This document shows, piece by piece, positions 1 through 6,649 of a DNA stretch of 7,157 bases (position 1 is the first letter of the stretch; every line of letters begins with the position of its first letter). Source of the DNA: Bacteroidales bacterium (lineage in GTDB: Bacteria; Bacteroidota; Bacteroidia; Bacteroidales; NBLH01); NCBI GenBank assembly GCA_026988445.1, contig JALSLF010000569.1, forward strand, positions 1 to 7,157. The letters are read 5' to 3'. The notes beneath the pieces were generated by a model. That model ran no database searches. It was not told the DNA's origin and saw only the letters and a list, made by a program, of their open reading frames with translations. The translations under genes and the position numbers were made by a program.

Positions 1-1202
1 CCTAAAATGAACTCCTTCTCTCCTATTGCTTTTCGATGGGCATTTATACCGGCAATTAAACCTTGAGCGGCTGCTTCTTCATAACCGGTTGTACCATTAA
101 TTTGGCCCGCGAAAAATAAGTTGGAAATTAATTTAGTTTCCAAAGTATATGTGAGCTGTGTAGGGTCAAAATAATCGTATTCAATAGCATAAGCCGGTCG
201 GTAAATATTAACATTTTCCAATCCGGGTATTTTTCGTAAAGCCTCTAATTGAACATTTAAGGGTAATGAGGAAGAAAAACCGTTCAAATAATACTCATGC
301 GTATATTCCCCTTCGGGTTCTAAAAATAATTGATGTTTTTCTTTATCGGCAAAAGTAATGATTTTATCTTCTATACTCGGACAATAACGAGGACCAACCC
401 CTTGAATAGTACCATTAAACAAAGGTGAAAACTCAAAGCCTTTACGTAAAGAGTCATGTACATCCGAATTAGTATAAGTTATATAACAACTTCGTTGTTT
501 AAGTTTATTGTCTTGTTTTATATAAGAAAAAGATGCCGGATTTTCGTCGCCTAATTGCTCCTGCATAAGCGAAAAATTAATAGTTCTTCCATCTAAGCGC
601 GGTGGTGTACCCGTTTTCATGCGTCCGGCAGCAAAACCAACTGAAACCAACTGTTCAGTAATTCCTTTAGAAGCCGGTTCTGCCATTCGTCCTCCCCCAA
701 CCTGTGTATCACCAATATGAATAATTCCATTTAAAAAAGTACCATTGGTTAAAACAACTGTTTTAGAATAAAATTTAACACCTAATTTGGTTTGAACACC
801 TTTAACCGAATTATCTTCAATGAGCAAAGAAACAACCAAATCCTGCCATAAATTCAAATTATCAGTATTCTCTAAAATCTTACGCCATTCTTCGGAAAAT
901 TTCATACGGTCGCTTTGTGCACGCGGACTCCACATTGCAGGACCTTTACTCTTATTCAACATACGGAATTGAATACTGGTTCTATCGGTAACAATACCCA
1001 TCCAACCTCCTAAGGCATCAATCTCTCGTACAATTTGCCCTTTGGCAATTCCGCCTACTGCAGGATTGCAAGACATTTGAGCATACTTTGCCATATCCAT
1101 GCTGATTAACAAAGTTTTAGAACCCAAATTAGCGGCAGCAGTTGCAGCTTCACAACCGGCATGTCCACCACCTACAACAATAACATCATAATTAAATTCC
1201 AT
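1..1202 (-). CDS. mnmG: tRNA uridine-5-carboxymethylaminomethyl modification enzyme MnmG (GidA), N-terminal 400 residues; 3' end outside window
   Basis: MnmG is an FAD-dependent cytoplasmic enzyme. With the GTPase MnmE it builds the (carboxymethyl)aminomethyl group on the wobble uridine of certain tRNAs. I translated this frame by hand and found it open from the ATG at 1202 to the left edge, giving 400 of the family's roughly 620 residues. Visible motifs: the FAD-binding dinucleotide fold VIVVGGGHAGCEAA (residues 7-20), CNPAVGGIAKGQ (45-56), GRMKTGTPPR (193-202), the GidA signature VGPRYCPSIEDKI (269-281) and the second signature AGQINGTTGYEEAAAQG (365-381). Cys45 and Cys274 correspond to the conserved cysteines 47 and 277 of E. 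coli MnmG. The start is chosen because MEFNYDVIVVGGG matches the usual N terminus and the ybeY stop lies only 10 bp upstream. The gene is probably the last visible member of the DUF4175-ATPase-ybeY unit. The missing part is the C-terminal, MnmE-interacting region. Identification is essentially certain. Confidence 0.98.
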   Translation of the reverse strand, partial: MEFNYDVIVVGGGHAGCEAATAAANLGSKTLLISMDMAKYAQMSCNPAVGGIAKGQIVREIDALGGWMGIVTDRTSIQFRMLNKSKGPAMWSPRAQSDRMKFSEEWRKILENTDNLNLWQDLVVSLLIEDNSVKGVQTKLGVKFYSKTVVLTNGTFLNGIIHIGDTQVGGGRMAEPASKGITEQLVSVGFAAGRMKTGTPPRLDGRTINFSLMQEQLGDENPASFSYIKQDNKLKQRSCYITYTNSDVHDSLRKGFEFSPLFNGTIQGVGPRYCPSIEDKIITFADKEKHQLFLEPEGEYTHEYYLNGFSSSLPLNVQLEALRKIPGLENVNIYRPAYAIEYDYFDPTQLTYTLETKLISNLFFAGQINGTTGYEEAAAQGLIAGINAHRKAIGEKEFIL

Positions 1203-1209
1203 CTCCTCT
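1203..1209 (-). promoter_or_regulatory. Purine-rich Shine-Dalgarno-like run directly abutting the mnmG start
   Basis: The minus strand reads AGAGGAG immediately followed by the mnmG ATG, within the 10-bp gap after the ybeY stop (TAG). It is the only clear Shine-Dalgarno-like run in front of any gene here. Its spacing to the ATG is zero instead of the usual 5-9 bases, so it would not place the start codon properly. Bacteroidota generally do not depend on such sites. It may be chance. Confidence 0.25.
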
Positions 1210-1212
1210 ACC

Positions 1213-1641
1213 CTATCTTTCAAATAAATTAATTTTCTCTAAACACAAATTTTCAGCATTACGCATTTGGATTTTTTCTTCTTCAGAATGATCCTTTAAA
1301 CCAAGTAAATGCAACACACCGTGAATAATAACTCGATGCAGTTCTTGATTGAACGATTGATTATACTCGACGGCATTATCCTTTACCCTATCAACAGATA
1401 TGTAAATATCTCCACTTATTGTATTTTCAACACAATAATCAAAAGTAACAATATCCGTATAATAATCATGTTGCAAATATTGCCGGTTAATAGCTAACAA
1501 ATATTTATCGGAAGTAAAAATAAAGTTTAAATCTCCACTAATTTTATTACGTTCATTAATACATTCCAATATCCAAGAAGTACAAAGTTTAGAATTAAAA
1601 TCAAATTCTTGAATATCTTCATAAAAAAAAAGTATGTTCAT
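1213..1641 (-). CDS. ybeY: Endoribonuclease YbeY (rRNA maturation RNase), 142 aa
   Basis: YbeY is a metal-dependent RNase that acts in 16S rRNA 3'-end maturation and 70S ribosome quality control. The family motif is plain: HGVLHLLGLKDH at residues 107-118, preceded by NRQYLQHDYYTDIVTFDY (52-69) and GDIYIS (77-82). The start is placed at the ATG at 1641, giving MNILFFYEDI. It lies one base after the stop of the upstream ATPase gene (TAATATG), a spacing typical of translational coupling. A longer frame reaches back to an ATG at 1689, but it would overlap the upstream gene by 47 bases and add a hydrophobic stretch foreign to this soluble family. Compared with E. coli YbeY, the residue aligned with Arg59 is Leu55. 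The third zinc-ligand position (His124) falls on Asp117, with a His one residue later at 118. As I recall, an Asp there is common in Bacteroidota homologues. The stop is TAG; the other visible stops are TAA. Confidence 0.94.
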   Translation of the reverse strand: MNILFFYEDIQEFDFNSKLCTSWILECINERNKISGDLNFIFTSDKYLLAINRQYLQHDYYTDIVTFDYCVENTISGDIYISVDRVKDNAVEYNQSFNQELHRVIIHGVLHLLGLKDHSEEEKIQMRNAENLCLEKINLFER

Positions 1642-1642
1642 A

Positions 1643-2041
1643 TTAATCAATATAAAAAGTAATATGCAATTTTGAGCCTTTATCTTCAAATCTTATTTCA
1701 TCAGATAAATGTCTTATTAAAAAAATACCACGCCCTTTAATGTTTTCAACATTCTCAGGTAAAGTAGGATCGGGCACTTTATCTAAATCAAATCCGTTCC
1801 CCTCATCTTCAATGGTAAAATCCAATTTACCTTTATTATAAGAATAAGATAAATAAACAATTTTAGTAACATCATTTAAGTTCCCGTGTTGAATTGCATT
1901 ACTAACCGCCTCAACAATACAAACTAAAATATTGCCGTATTGCTCATCACCAATATTTAGTTTTTCTGAAATAGTATCTACCAAGCGCTCCGCACGATAA
2001 ATATTGGTCATATCCGAAGGTATTTTAACTGCGCCTTCCAT
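1643..2041 (-). CDS. ATP-binding protein of the RsbW/SpoIIAB anti-sigma kinase type (HATPase_c_2), 132 aa
   Basis: This is a small, soluble, single-domain GHKL (Bergerat-fold) ATP-binding protein. The N box is EAVSNAIQHGN (residues 44-54, with Glu44 and the Mg-binding Asn48). The G1 box is DEGNGFD (79-85). The G2 box is GRGIFLIRHLSDE (103-115). Size and motif order match anti-sigma serine kinases such as SpoIIAB and RsbW, which bind a sigma factor and phosphorylate a STAS-domain anti-anti-sigma partner. No membrane segment, sensor or phosphoacceptor His domain is present, so it is not a two-component sensor kinase. No sigma factor, STAS protein or PP2C phosphatase is in view, so its target is unknown. 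The gene begins 26 bp after the DUF4175 gene, with no Shine-Dalgarno site, and ends one base before the ybeY start. From memory, this protein recurs beside ybeY and mnmG in Bacteroidota. Family assignment is firm; an anti-sigma role is inference. Confidence 0.9.
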   Translation of the reverse strand: MEGAVKIPSDMTNIYRAERLVDTISEKLNIGDEQYGNILVCIVEAVSNAIQHGNLNDVTKIVYLSYSYNKGKLDFTIEDEGNGFDLDKVPDPTLPENVENIKGRGIFLIRHLSDEIRFEDKGSKLHITFYID

Positions 2042-2067
2042 ATAGTAATTTTATGTTAAACAAAATA

Positions 2068-5000
2068 TTATTTTATACGTTGATAATACTCTTTACTCAA
2101 ATTTTTATAATATAAATTCAAATTTAAATTATATTTTTGTAAAGTTTCTTTATACTTTGATTTTCGTTTTAAAAACTGTTCAATTTCCGGCGGAAAACTT
2201 CGCTGTTTATTTATAGCTTCCTTAGATTCTCTTTCCTTATCCTGCTCACGTTTTCGTTCAGCATTTTCAGCCTCTAAAAGTCTGGTTTTAATTTGTTGAT
2301 TTCTGCGAATAAGTTCCTGAGTAATATTTTTGTTAATTAAATCATTTATATTTTTATCCGAAATTTGTTTTATTTGTTTTAATTGTTTCATTCCTTCGGG
2401 ACTAATCCCTTTAGAATTTTGAATATCCTTAAGCATTTTATTAAAAATTTCTTGTTCTGCCAAAGTTTTAACAATTTGCTCATTAACTTTACCGTTCTTC
2501 TTTCCTCCTGACTTTTTAAGTTCTTCCAATAATTGTTCCAACTGTTGTTTTAAGTTTTGTTGCTGTTGTTTTAATTGTTGCATCGCATTTTTGGGCATCG
2601 GTTTTTTGCCTTTACCGGAACCGCTTTGCGACATTTGATTTTGAAGCTGATCACTTAATTCATCTAAATATAAAGCCAATATATTTGTAGAATTAATGAT
2701 ACTTCTTTGTTGGCGCATCACAGCTCGACGATGTAATTGCTCAAATTCTTTTAATGCAGTTTGCATTGAGTAATTAATATTTTTGAGCTCTTTATTAATT
2801 AATTGATTCATTTGAACAACACGACTTGCCAACGAATTTAAGGAATCTTTAATAATAACAAAATCATGATCTAACTTATTCTGCTCTTTCATTAATATAT
2901 TATACAAAGGATCAGTAGCATAAGTAGGTTGAAGTTTCTTATAAATATCTTCCTGCTGAAAAGAAAATTCATTTAAGTTTTCAATGATTTGTCTTAAATC
3001 TTCCATATTCATATTCATAGACATACTATTCATATCGTTGAGCATATCCTCCATTTTCTTGGATAGATTTTTCATTTTATCAGAAGCATCCCTTTGTTGT
3101 TGTTTTATTTTTTTTGAGGATTTTTTCCCTATCTCCTGTTGGATTTTATCTAAACTCTGCTGAATATCCTGAAAATCATTATCCATATTTTGCATTTGAT
3201 AGGGACTTTTTAATTCTGAATTTTTTTGTAAAGTTTTTTCAAAATCATTTTTTAAACGATTTAATGAATTTTGAATACTTTTCTGTTCAATTTTCTGTCT
3301 TTCCGTTTCTGATTTTTTATAATTTTTATTTTTTAAAGCATCTTGCTTCTTTGATAATTTATTTAAATCCTCTGATAAACGTTGAACTTTTTCTTCAACT
3401 TCATACCTTTTTAAAAGCTCTAAAGTTTTATCTAAATTTTTATCTAAATCTTCATACGATAAATCTAATTTTTGGCGAAGCTGTTCAAATTTTTTATCAT
3501 CAAATTTATTTTGAAGTTCTTCCAACTCCTTTAATAATTGCTTCAACTCCTCATCCATTAATTGATCTAAAATTTTTTGAATTTGTTTTTGTTTATCTAA
3601 TATATCTTTGTTTTTTTTATAAAGTTGATCGTCTAAATTATTTTTCTTTAGATTTTCGTTTTTAATTTTTTCGAGTAAATTATCTAATTGCTTTTGTTTG
3701 GCACTAATATTTTTAATGAAATTTTTCTTTTCCCATTCATTTAATTCATTATTTAATTCCTTGCGTCTAAATTCTTTAATATCTTTATTAATCTCTGAAA
3801 CTAATTTCTTTGATTTTTCTATATAAGATTCTGTACCTTTACTGTATTCATCAATTTTATCTTTTTGTTCTTCGAAGGATAGTGGTTTAAAAATATGTAT
3901 CGGACTACGGGTAGATTTATATCCGGAAATATAATCATTATCAAAAATCTCAAAATAATATTCTATGGATGCATTAGATATAGGAAGTTGAATTTTTGAA
4001 AAATCAAAATAATAAAAAACATCTTGATTCTTTAAATTTTTAAGGATTTGAACGGGTAAAGAAATAAGCGATGAAGTATCTAATGAACTAACAATTCGAT
4101 ACTTAAATTGTAATTTAGAAAAGCCGTAATCATCAATAACGTTTAGCATATAGTAAAAGGAAGAAAAATGAAGTGAATCCTCAACCATTTTGAGATTAAT
4201 TTCAGGAAATAAATCAGGAATAAGTGAAATTTGATAATCTATATCGTTTTTTTCGGTAAAAAATTGATTACTATATATTATTGAATAATTAGATGATTTT
4301 AAAAACCGACGCTCAAAAGTAAATTGCTCCCCTACTCTATTGCACACTTTCTGCAAAGAATCAAAAATAATAAAAACAGAATCTGTATAATTTGATACAA
4401 ATGTCCACTTAACTTTTGAACCATAAGGGATATTTAAATCACCGGAATTATTTAAACTGAATTTATTAATTCCGGTATAAGCAGGAGGAAAAACATCAAC
4501 AATAAAATCTTTTAAAACCGGTGCAGGTAAAACTTTAATTTGATAAATTTTAGAACGATAATTATCAGCAGTAAAAAAAATAGAAATATCGTTATTCAAA
4601 TTTTTAATATCAAATAGAAAATTACTTTTATGATGATTATCCTTATTCATCATAAATAAATTATTACCAATAGAAATATAAACATTGTCGGGAATATATT
4701 CTCCCTCAATATTTAATTGAACCGCTAATTTATCACCCCGTTTAAGATAATTTTTATAATTTAAAAAATTAAAACGAAAAGGAGCCGGTTTTTCATAGAC
4801 GGTATTATAATTTAAAATTCTTGAGCTGCCTTCACTTAAGACATAAGGAGTAAAAAGAAAAACCGTAGAAATAATTACAAAACCGGTAATAAAATAAAAA
4901 AAAGACTTTTTTAAAGACTGATAAGGTAAAGCAATTTTAAAAGGCAAGGGATTTAATAGCTCGGTACGTTGTTCAATACTAGCCAATAAAAGTGCATTAT

Positions 5001-5370
5001 CAGAATTAGCAGATAAATTTTCACCTAACTCAAGAGTGTTTAATAATTTATCGGATACATCGGGAAAATGACGACTTATAATAAGGGAAGCTTGTTTTCG
5101 ATTAATAAATTTTCCTATCTTTAATAAAGCAAAAACCGGACGAACAATAAAATAAAGAAAAAGTAATAAAACAATTAAAAGTGTAGCAAAAAACAAAAAT
5201 CGCCGGAACGAAACAGAAGTATAATTATAATATTCAATAATCGATTCAAACAACCAAACAAACAACAAAACGCTAATACTTATAAAGATTCCTTTCAGAA
5301 TTTCATACAAGTAGTATTGTTTGATAAAATAATCAAGCTTAGCAATTAATATTTGATACGATTTATTCAT
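2068..5370 (-). CDS. DUF4175 family membrane-anchored coiled-coil protein, 1100 aa
   Basis: This is a large protein of unknown function, recognised as the Bacteroidota DUF4175 type from its architecture and two motif regions. Membrane segments lie at about residues 27-47, 57-79 and 156-176. The positive-inside rule suggests a cytoplasmic N terminus, a cytoplasmic loop at about 80-155 and roughly 920 residues in the periplasm. Residues 180-500 look beta-rich and contain VDVFPPAYTG (291-300) and VIDDYGFSKL (411-420), both typical of the family. Residues 500-760 are a Lys/Gln/Leu/Glu-rich coiled coil. Next come a Met-rich patch (773-789), a helical part ending in a Gly/Ser/Lys linker (916-924), a Gln-rich helix (930-953), AEQEIFNKMLKDI (971-983) and a charged tail. 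I see no Walker A motif, so labels such as 'ATPase involved in DNA repair' for relatives probably reflect coiled-coil similarity. The start at 5370 gives a basic N terminus directly before the first membrane segment. It appears to head the four-gene unit with the ATPase, ybeY and mnmG. Confidence 0.87.
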   Translation of the reverse strand: MNKSYQILIAKLDYFIKQYYLYEILKGIFISISVLLFVWLFESIIEYYNYTSVSFRRFLFFATLLIVLLLFLYFIVRPVFALLKIGKFINRKQASLIISRHFPDVSDKLLNTLELGENLSANSDNALLLASIEQRTELLNPLPFKIALPYQSLKKSFFYFITGFVIISTVFLFTPYVLSEGSSRILNYNTVYEKPAPFRFNFLNYKNYLKRGDKLAVQLNIEGEYIPDNVYISIGNNLFMMNKDNHHKSNFLFDIKNLNNDISIFFTADNYRSKIYQIKVLPAPVLKDFIVDVFPPAYTGINKFSLNNSGDLNIPYGSKVKWTFVSNYTDSVFIIFDSLQKVCNRVGEQFTFERRFLKSSNYSIIYSNQFFTEKNDIDYQISLIPDLFPEINLKMVEDSLHFSSFYYMLNVIDDYGFSKLQFKYRIVSSLDTSSLISLPVQILKNLKNQDVFYYFDFSKIQLPISNASIEYYFEIFDNDYISGYKSTRSPIHIFKPLSFEEQKDKIDEYSKGTESYIEKSKKLVSEINKDIKEFRRKELNNELNEWEKKNFIKNISAKQKQLDNLLEKIKNENLKKNNLDDQLYKKNKDILDKQKQIQKILDQLMDEELKQLLKELEELQNKFDDKKFEQLRQKLDLSYEDLDKNLDKTLELLKRYEVEEKVQRLSEDLNKLSKKQDALKNKNYKKSETERQKIEQKSIQNSLNRLKNDFEKTLQKNSELKSPYQMQNMDNDFQDIQQSLDKIQQEIGKKSSKKIKQQQRDASDKMKNLSKKMEDMLNDMNSMSMNMNMEDLRQIIENLNEFSFQQEDIYKKLQPTYATDPLYNILMKEQNKLDHDFVIIKDSLNSLASRVVQMNQLINKELKNINYSMQTALKEFEQLHRRAVMRQQRSIINSTNILALYLDELSDQLQNQMSQSGSGKGKKPMPKNAMQQLKQQQQNLKQQLEQLLEELKKSGGKKNGKVNEQIVKTLAEQEIFNKMLKDIQNSKGISPEGMKQLKQIKQISDKNINDLINKNITQELIRRNQQIKTRLLEAENAERKREQDKERESKEAINKQRSFPPEIEQFLKRKSKYKETLQKYNLNLNLYYKNLSKEYYQRIK
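3427..3450. repeat. 12-bp tandem duplication inside the DUF4175 coiled coil
   Basis: Two adjacent 12-bp units on the plus strand, TTTATCTAAATT and TTTATCTAAATC, differ only at the last base. On the coding strand they encode DLDK followed by NLDK (residues 641-648), inside the coiled coil. The unit is a multiple of three, so gain or loss of a copy keeps the frame. It is most likely a local slippage duplication tolerated in a low-complexity helix. Confidence 0.55.
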
Positions 5371-5386
5371 GATAAAGAATCAAAAA

Positions 5387-5394
5387 CAAAAGTA
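5387..5394 (-). promoter_or_regulatory. Possible Bacteroidota-type promoter -7 box upstream of the DUF4175 gene
   Basis: The minus strand reads TACTTTTG, an exact match to the Bacteroidota -7 consensus TAnnTTTG, ending 16 bases before the DUF4175 start. It lies in the 97-bp gap (5371-5467), the longest in the window, where a promoter would be expected. No clear TTTG-type -33 element stands about 20 bases upstream, and such boxes also arise by chance in AT-rich DNA. If used, the 5' leader would be only about ten bases long. Confidence 0.35.
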
Positions 5395-5458
5395 CCAATT
5401 AAAAAAATATAAAATAAGGAATAATTTGGAAAAATGCAAAAACTTAAATAGAAAATGT

Positions 5459-5483
5459 AAAATAAGCTTAAAAACGTTTAAGC
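5459..5483 (-). terminator. Possible weak intrinsic terminator overlapping the envC-like stop codon
   Basis: On the minus strand GCTTAAA (5483-5477), a four-base loop CGTT and TTTAAGC (5472-5466) form a perfect 7-bp hairpin. It is followed at once by TTATTTT, a U-rich tail in the transcript. The stem includes the TAA stop of the EnvC-like gene (5470-5468). Only two of the seven pairs are G-C, so the stem is weak, and termination would be partial at best. Its place at the start of the longest gap supports a boundary between two transcription units. Confidence 0.35.
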
Positions 5484-6649
5484 CATTTCTGCGGATTTAA
5501 TTTTTCTTTACCCTTCCAAATTTGAAAAGACATTTTTTCTAATTTCTGGTCGGTGCGAAGTTGAGCTATGCGCTGACCACGCGAAACATTTTGTCCCCTT
5601 TTTACATAAACATTTCCCAATTTGGAATAAACAGAATAATAGTCGCCATGCCGAATAATGATTGATTGCCCAACACCCGGTATGGCAATAATATTAACCA
5701 CCAAACCCTTATAAATGGCATAAACATTGGAACCGGGTTTTGCACCTAATTCAACTCCATCGTTTTTTACCACTATATTGGTTAATACGGAATGATGATA
5801 ATTACCAAATTTATGCAACAACACAAAATTACGAAGCGGCCAAATATGTTGACGTTTGTATTTAGCAAAATCAGCTCCGGTAATTTTTCCCGATTTAACT
5901 GTCTGAAATTTACTTGTAGCAGAACTGTTTGATAAGTTTTTGGAAATTTCTTTGCCTACGGAACTTGAAATCGCTTGTTTCGCAGAACGGTTCTTTTGTT
6001 CAATTTGTTCTATTTTATAAATTTCCTTTCGTAAATCATTAATAGCAAAATTCAATTGACGCTTTATTTGATATAAGGAATCTCGTTCGGAAATTTTTTC
6101 TGAAACCAAAGATTTCTTTTCATCTTCTAATTGGTTCAAAGCGATGATGGAAGAATCAATTTTAGAAATAGATGTAGAGATAGTAATGTATTTAGATTTT
6201 CGATAATCCGTAAGCTGTTTTAAATAAAGAATACGTTTGTATGCCTGATTAAAAGAATTTGCAGAAAGTATATACATTAATCGGTCTTGTACCGATAAAT
6301 TCAAATAAGCATAATAAATGAGTTTAGAATATTCATTTTTCTCAATTTCCAACTGATAATAAAGTTCTTTTAATTGTTCACGCTTACGCGATATATCGTT
6401 TGAAATTAAACTTAATTCTTGATTTATGATGGTAATGGTTGATTTTCTTTTGTTTAATTCATTCTGAATTAAATATAATTGATCTAATTTATTTTTATTA
6501 TCTTTTTTTAAATCTTGAAGAATATTTTTTGAATAGTTAATCGAAGTTTTATTTTTATCCTTAATTTTTTGATAATAATTAAGACTTTGGGCTTTCAAAG
6601 CAGCAAAACCAAATAAAATAAAAATCAATATAAATATTACTCTATTCAT
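5468..6649 (-). CDS. EnvC-type secreted murein hydrolase activator (coiled coil plus degenerate LytM/M23 domain), 393 aa
   Basis: This is a predicted periplasmic protein of the EnvC kind, which activates N-acetylmuramoyl-L-alanine amidases for cell-wall splitting at division. The signal peptide is MNRVIFILIFILFGFAALKA, with likely cleavage before Gln21. Residues 25-225 form a long coiled coil of Lys/Gln/Leu/Glu-rich helices, as in EnvC. A linker leads to a C-terminal LytM (peptidase M23) domain at about 289-390, recognised from VELGAKPGSNVYAIYKG (299-315), the IIIRHGDYYSVYSKLG segment (330-345) and VKRGQNVSRGQRI (349-361). The metal-binding positions of active M23 enzymes are lost: HxxxD reads NDGVE (296-300), the His of YxHL is Lys343, and the His of LHF is Ser374. 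The domain should therefore bind but not cut. Its ATG shares one base with the TAA of the upstream DUF4292 gene, implying translational coupling. The amidase partner is not in the window. Confidence 0.9.
   Translation of the reverse strand: MNRVIFILIFILFGFAALKAQSLNYYQKIKDKNKTSINYSKNILQDLKKDNKNKLDQLYLIQNELNKRKSTITIINQELSLISNDISRKREQLKELYYQLEIEKNEYSKLIYYAYLNLSVQDRLMYILSANSFNQAYKRILYLKQLTDYRKSKYITISTSISKIDSSIIALNQLEDEKKSLVSEKISERDSLYQIKRQLNFAINDLRKEIYKIEQIEQKNRSAKQAISSSVGKEISKNLSNSSATSKFQTVKSGKITGADFAKYKRQHIWPLRNFVLLHKFGNYHHSVLTNIVVKNDGVELGAKPGSNVYAIYKGLVVNIIAIPGVGQSIIIRHGDYYSVYSKLGNVYVKRGQNVSRGQRIAQLRTDQKLEKMSFQIWKGKEKLNPQKWLKRF

Noticed and set aside
1309..1497. Plus-strand open frame of 62 codons
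   Set aside because: It lies antisense to the conserved YbeY core and has no recognisable motif; it is a shadow of AT-rich coding sequence.
1642..1689. N-terminal extension of YbeY starting at an ATG at 1689, with a hydrophobic stretch resembling a signal or membrane segment
   Set aside because: It would overlap the end of the ATPase gene, is not part of this soluble family, and a better start lies at 1641, one base after the upstream stop.
2119..2126. TAAATTTG on the minus strand, matching the TAnnTTTG -7 box, 77 bases before the ATPase gene start
   Set aside because: It lies inside the 3' end of the DUF4175 coding region with no -33 element. Such matches are expected by chance in this AT-rich sequence.
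2592..2630. GSGKGKK in DUF4175 (residues 917-923) as a nucleotide-binding P-loop
   Set aside because: It lacks the GxxxxGK[ST] spacing and a following Ser/Thr, and sits in a flexible linker predicted to be periplasmic, where ATP is absent.
3611..3618. A AAA AAC slippery heptamer in frame within the DUF4175 coding strand (AAA AAA AAC), as in -1 frameshifting
   Set aside because: Lys-Asn codon runs of this kind are expected in an AT-rich, Lys-rich coiled coil, and I found no reason such as a following pseudoknot or a split domain.
3114..3665. Plus-strand open frame of 183 codons rich in Phe, Leu and Tyr
   Set aside because: It is the complement of the Lys/Glu/Gln-rich coiled coil of DUF4175. 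Such composition avoids stops on the opposite strand and gives spurious hydrophobic frames.
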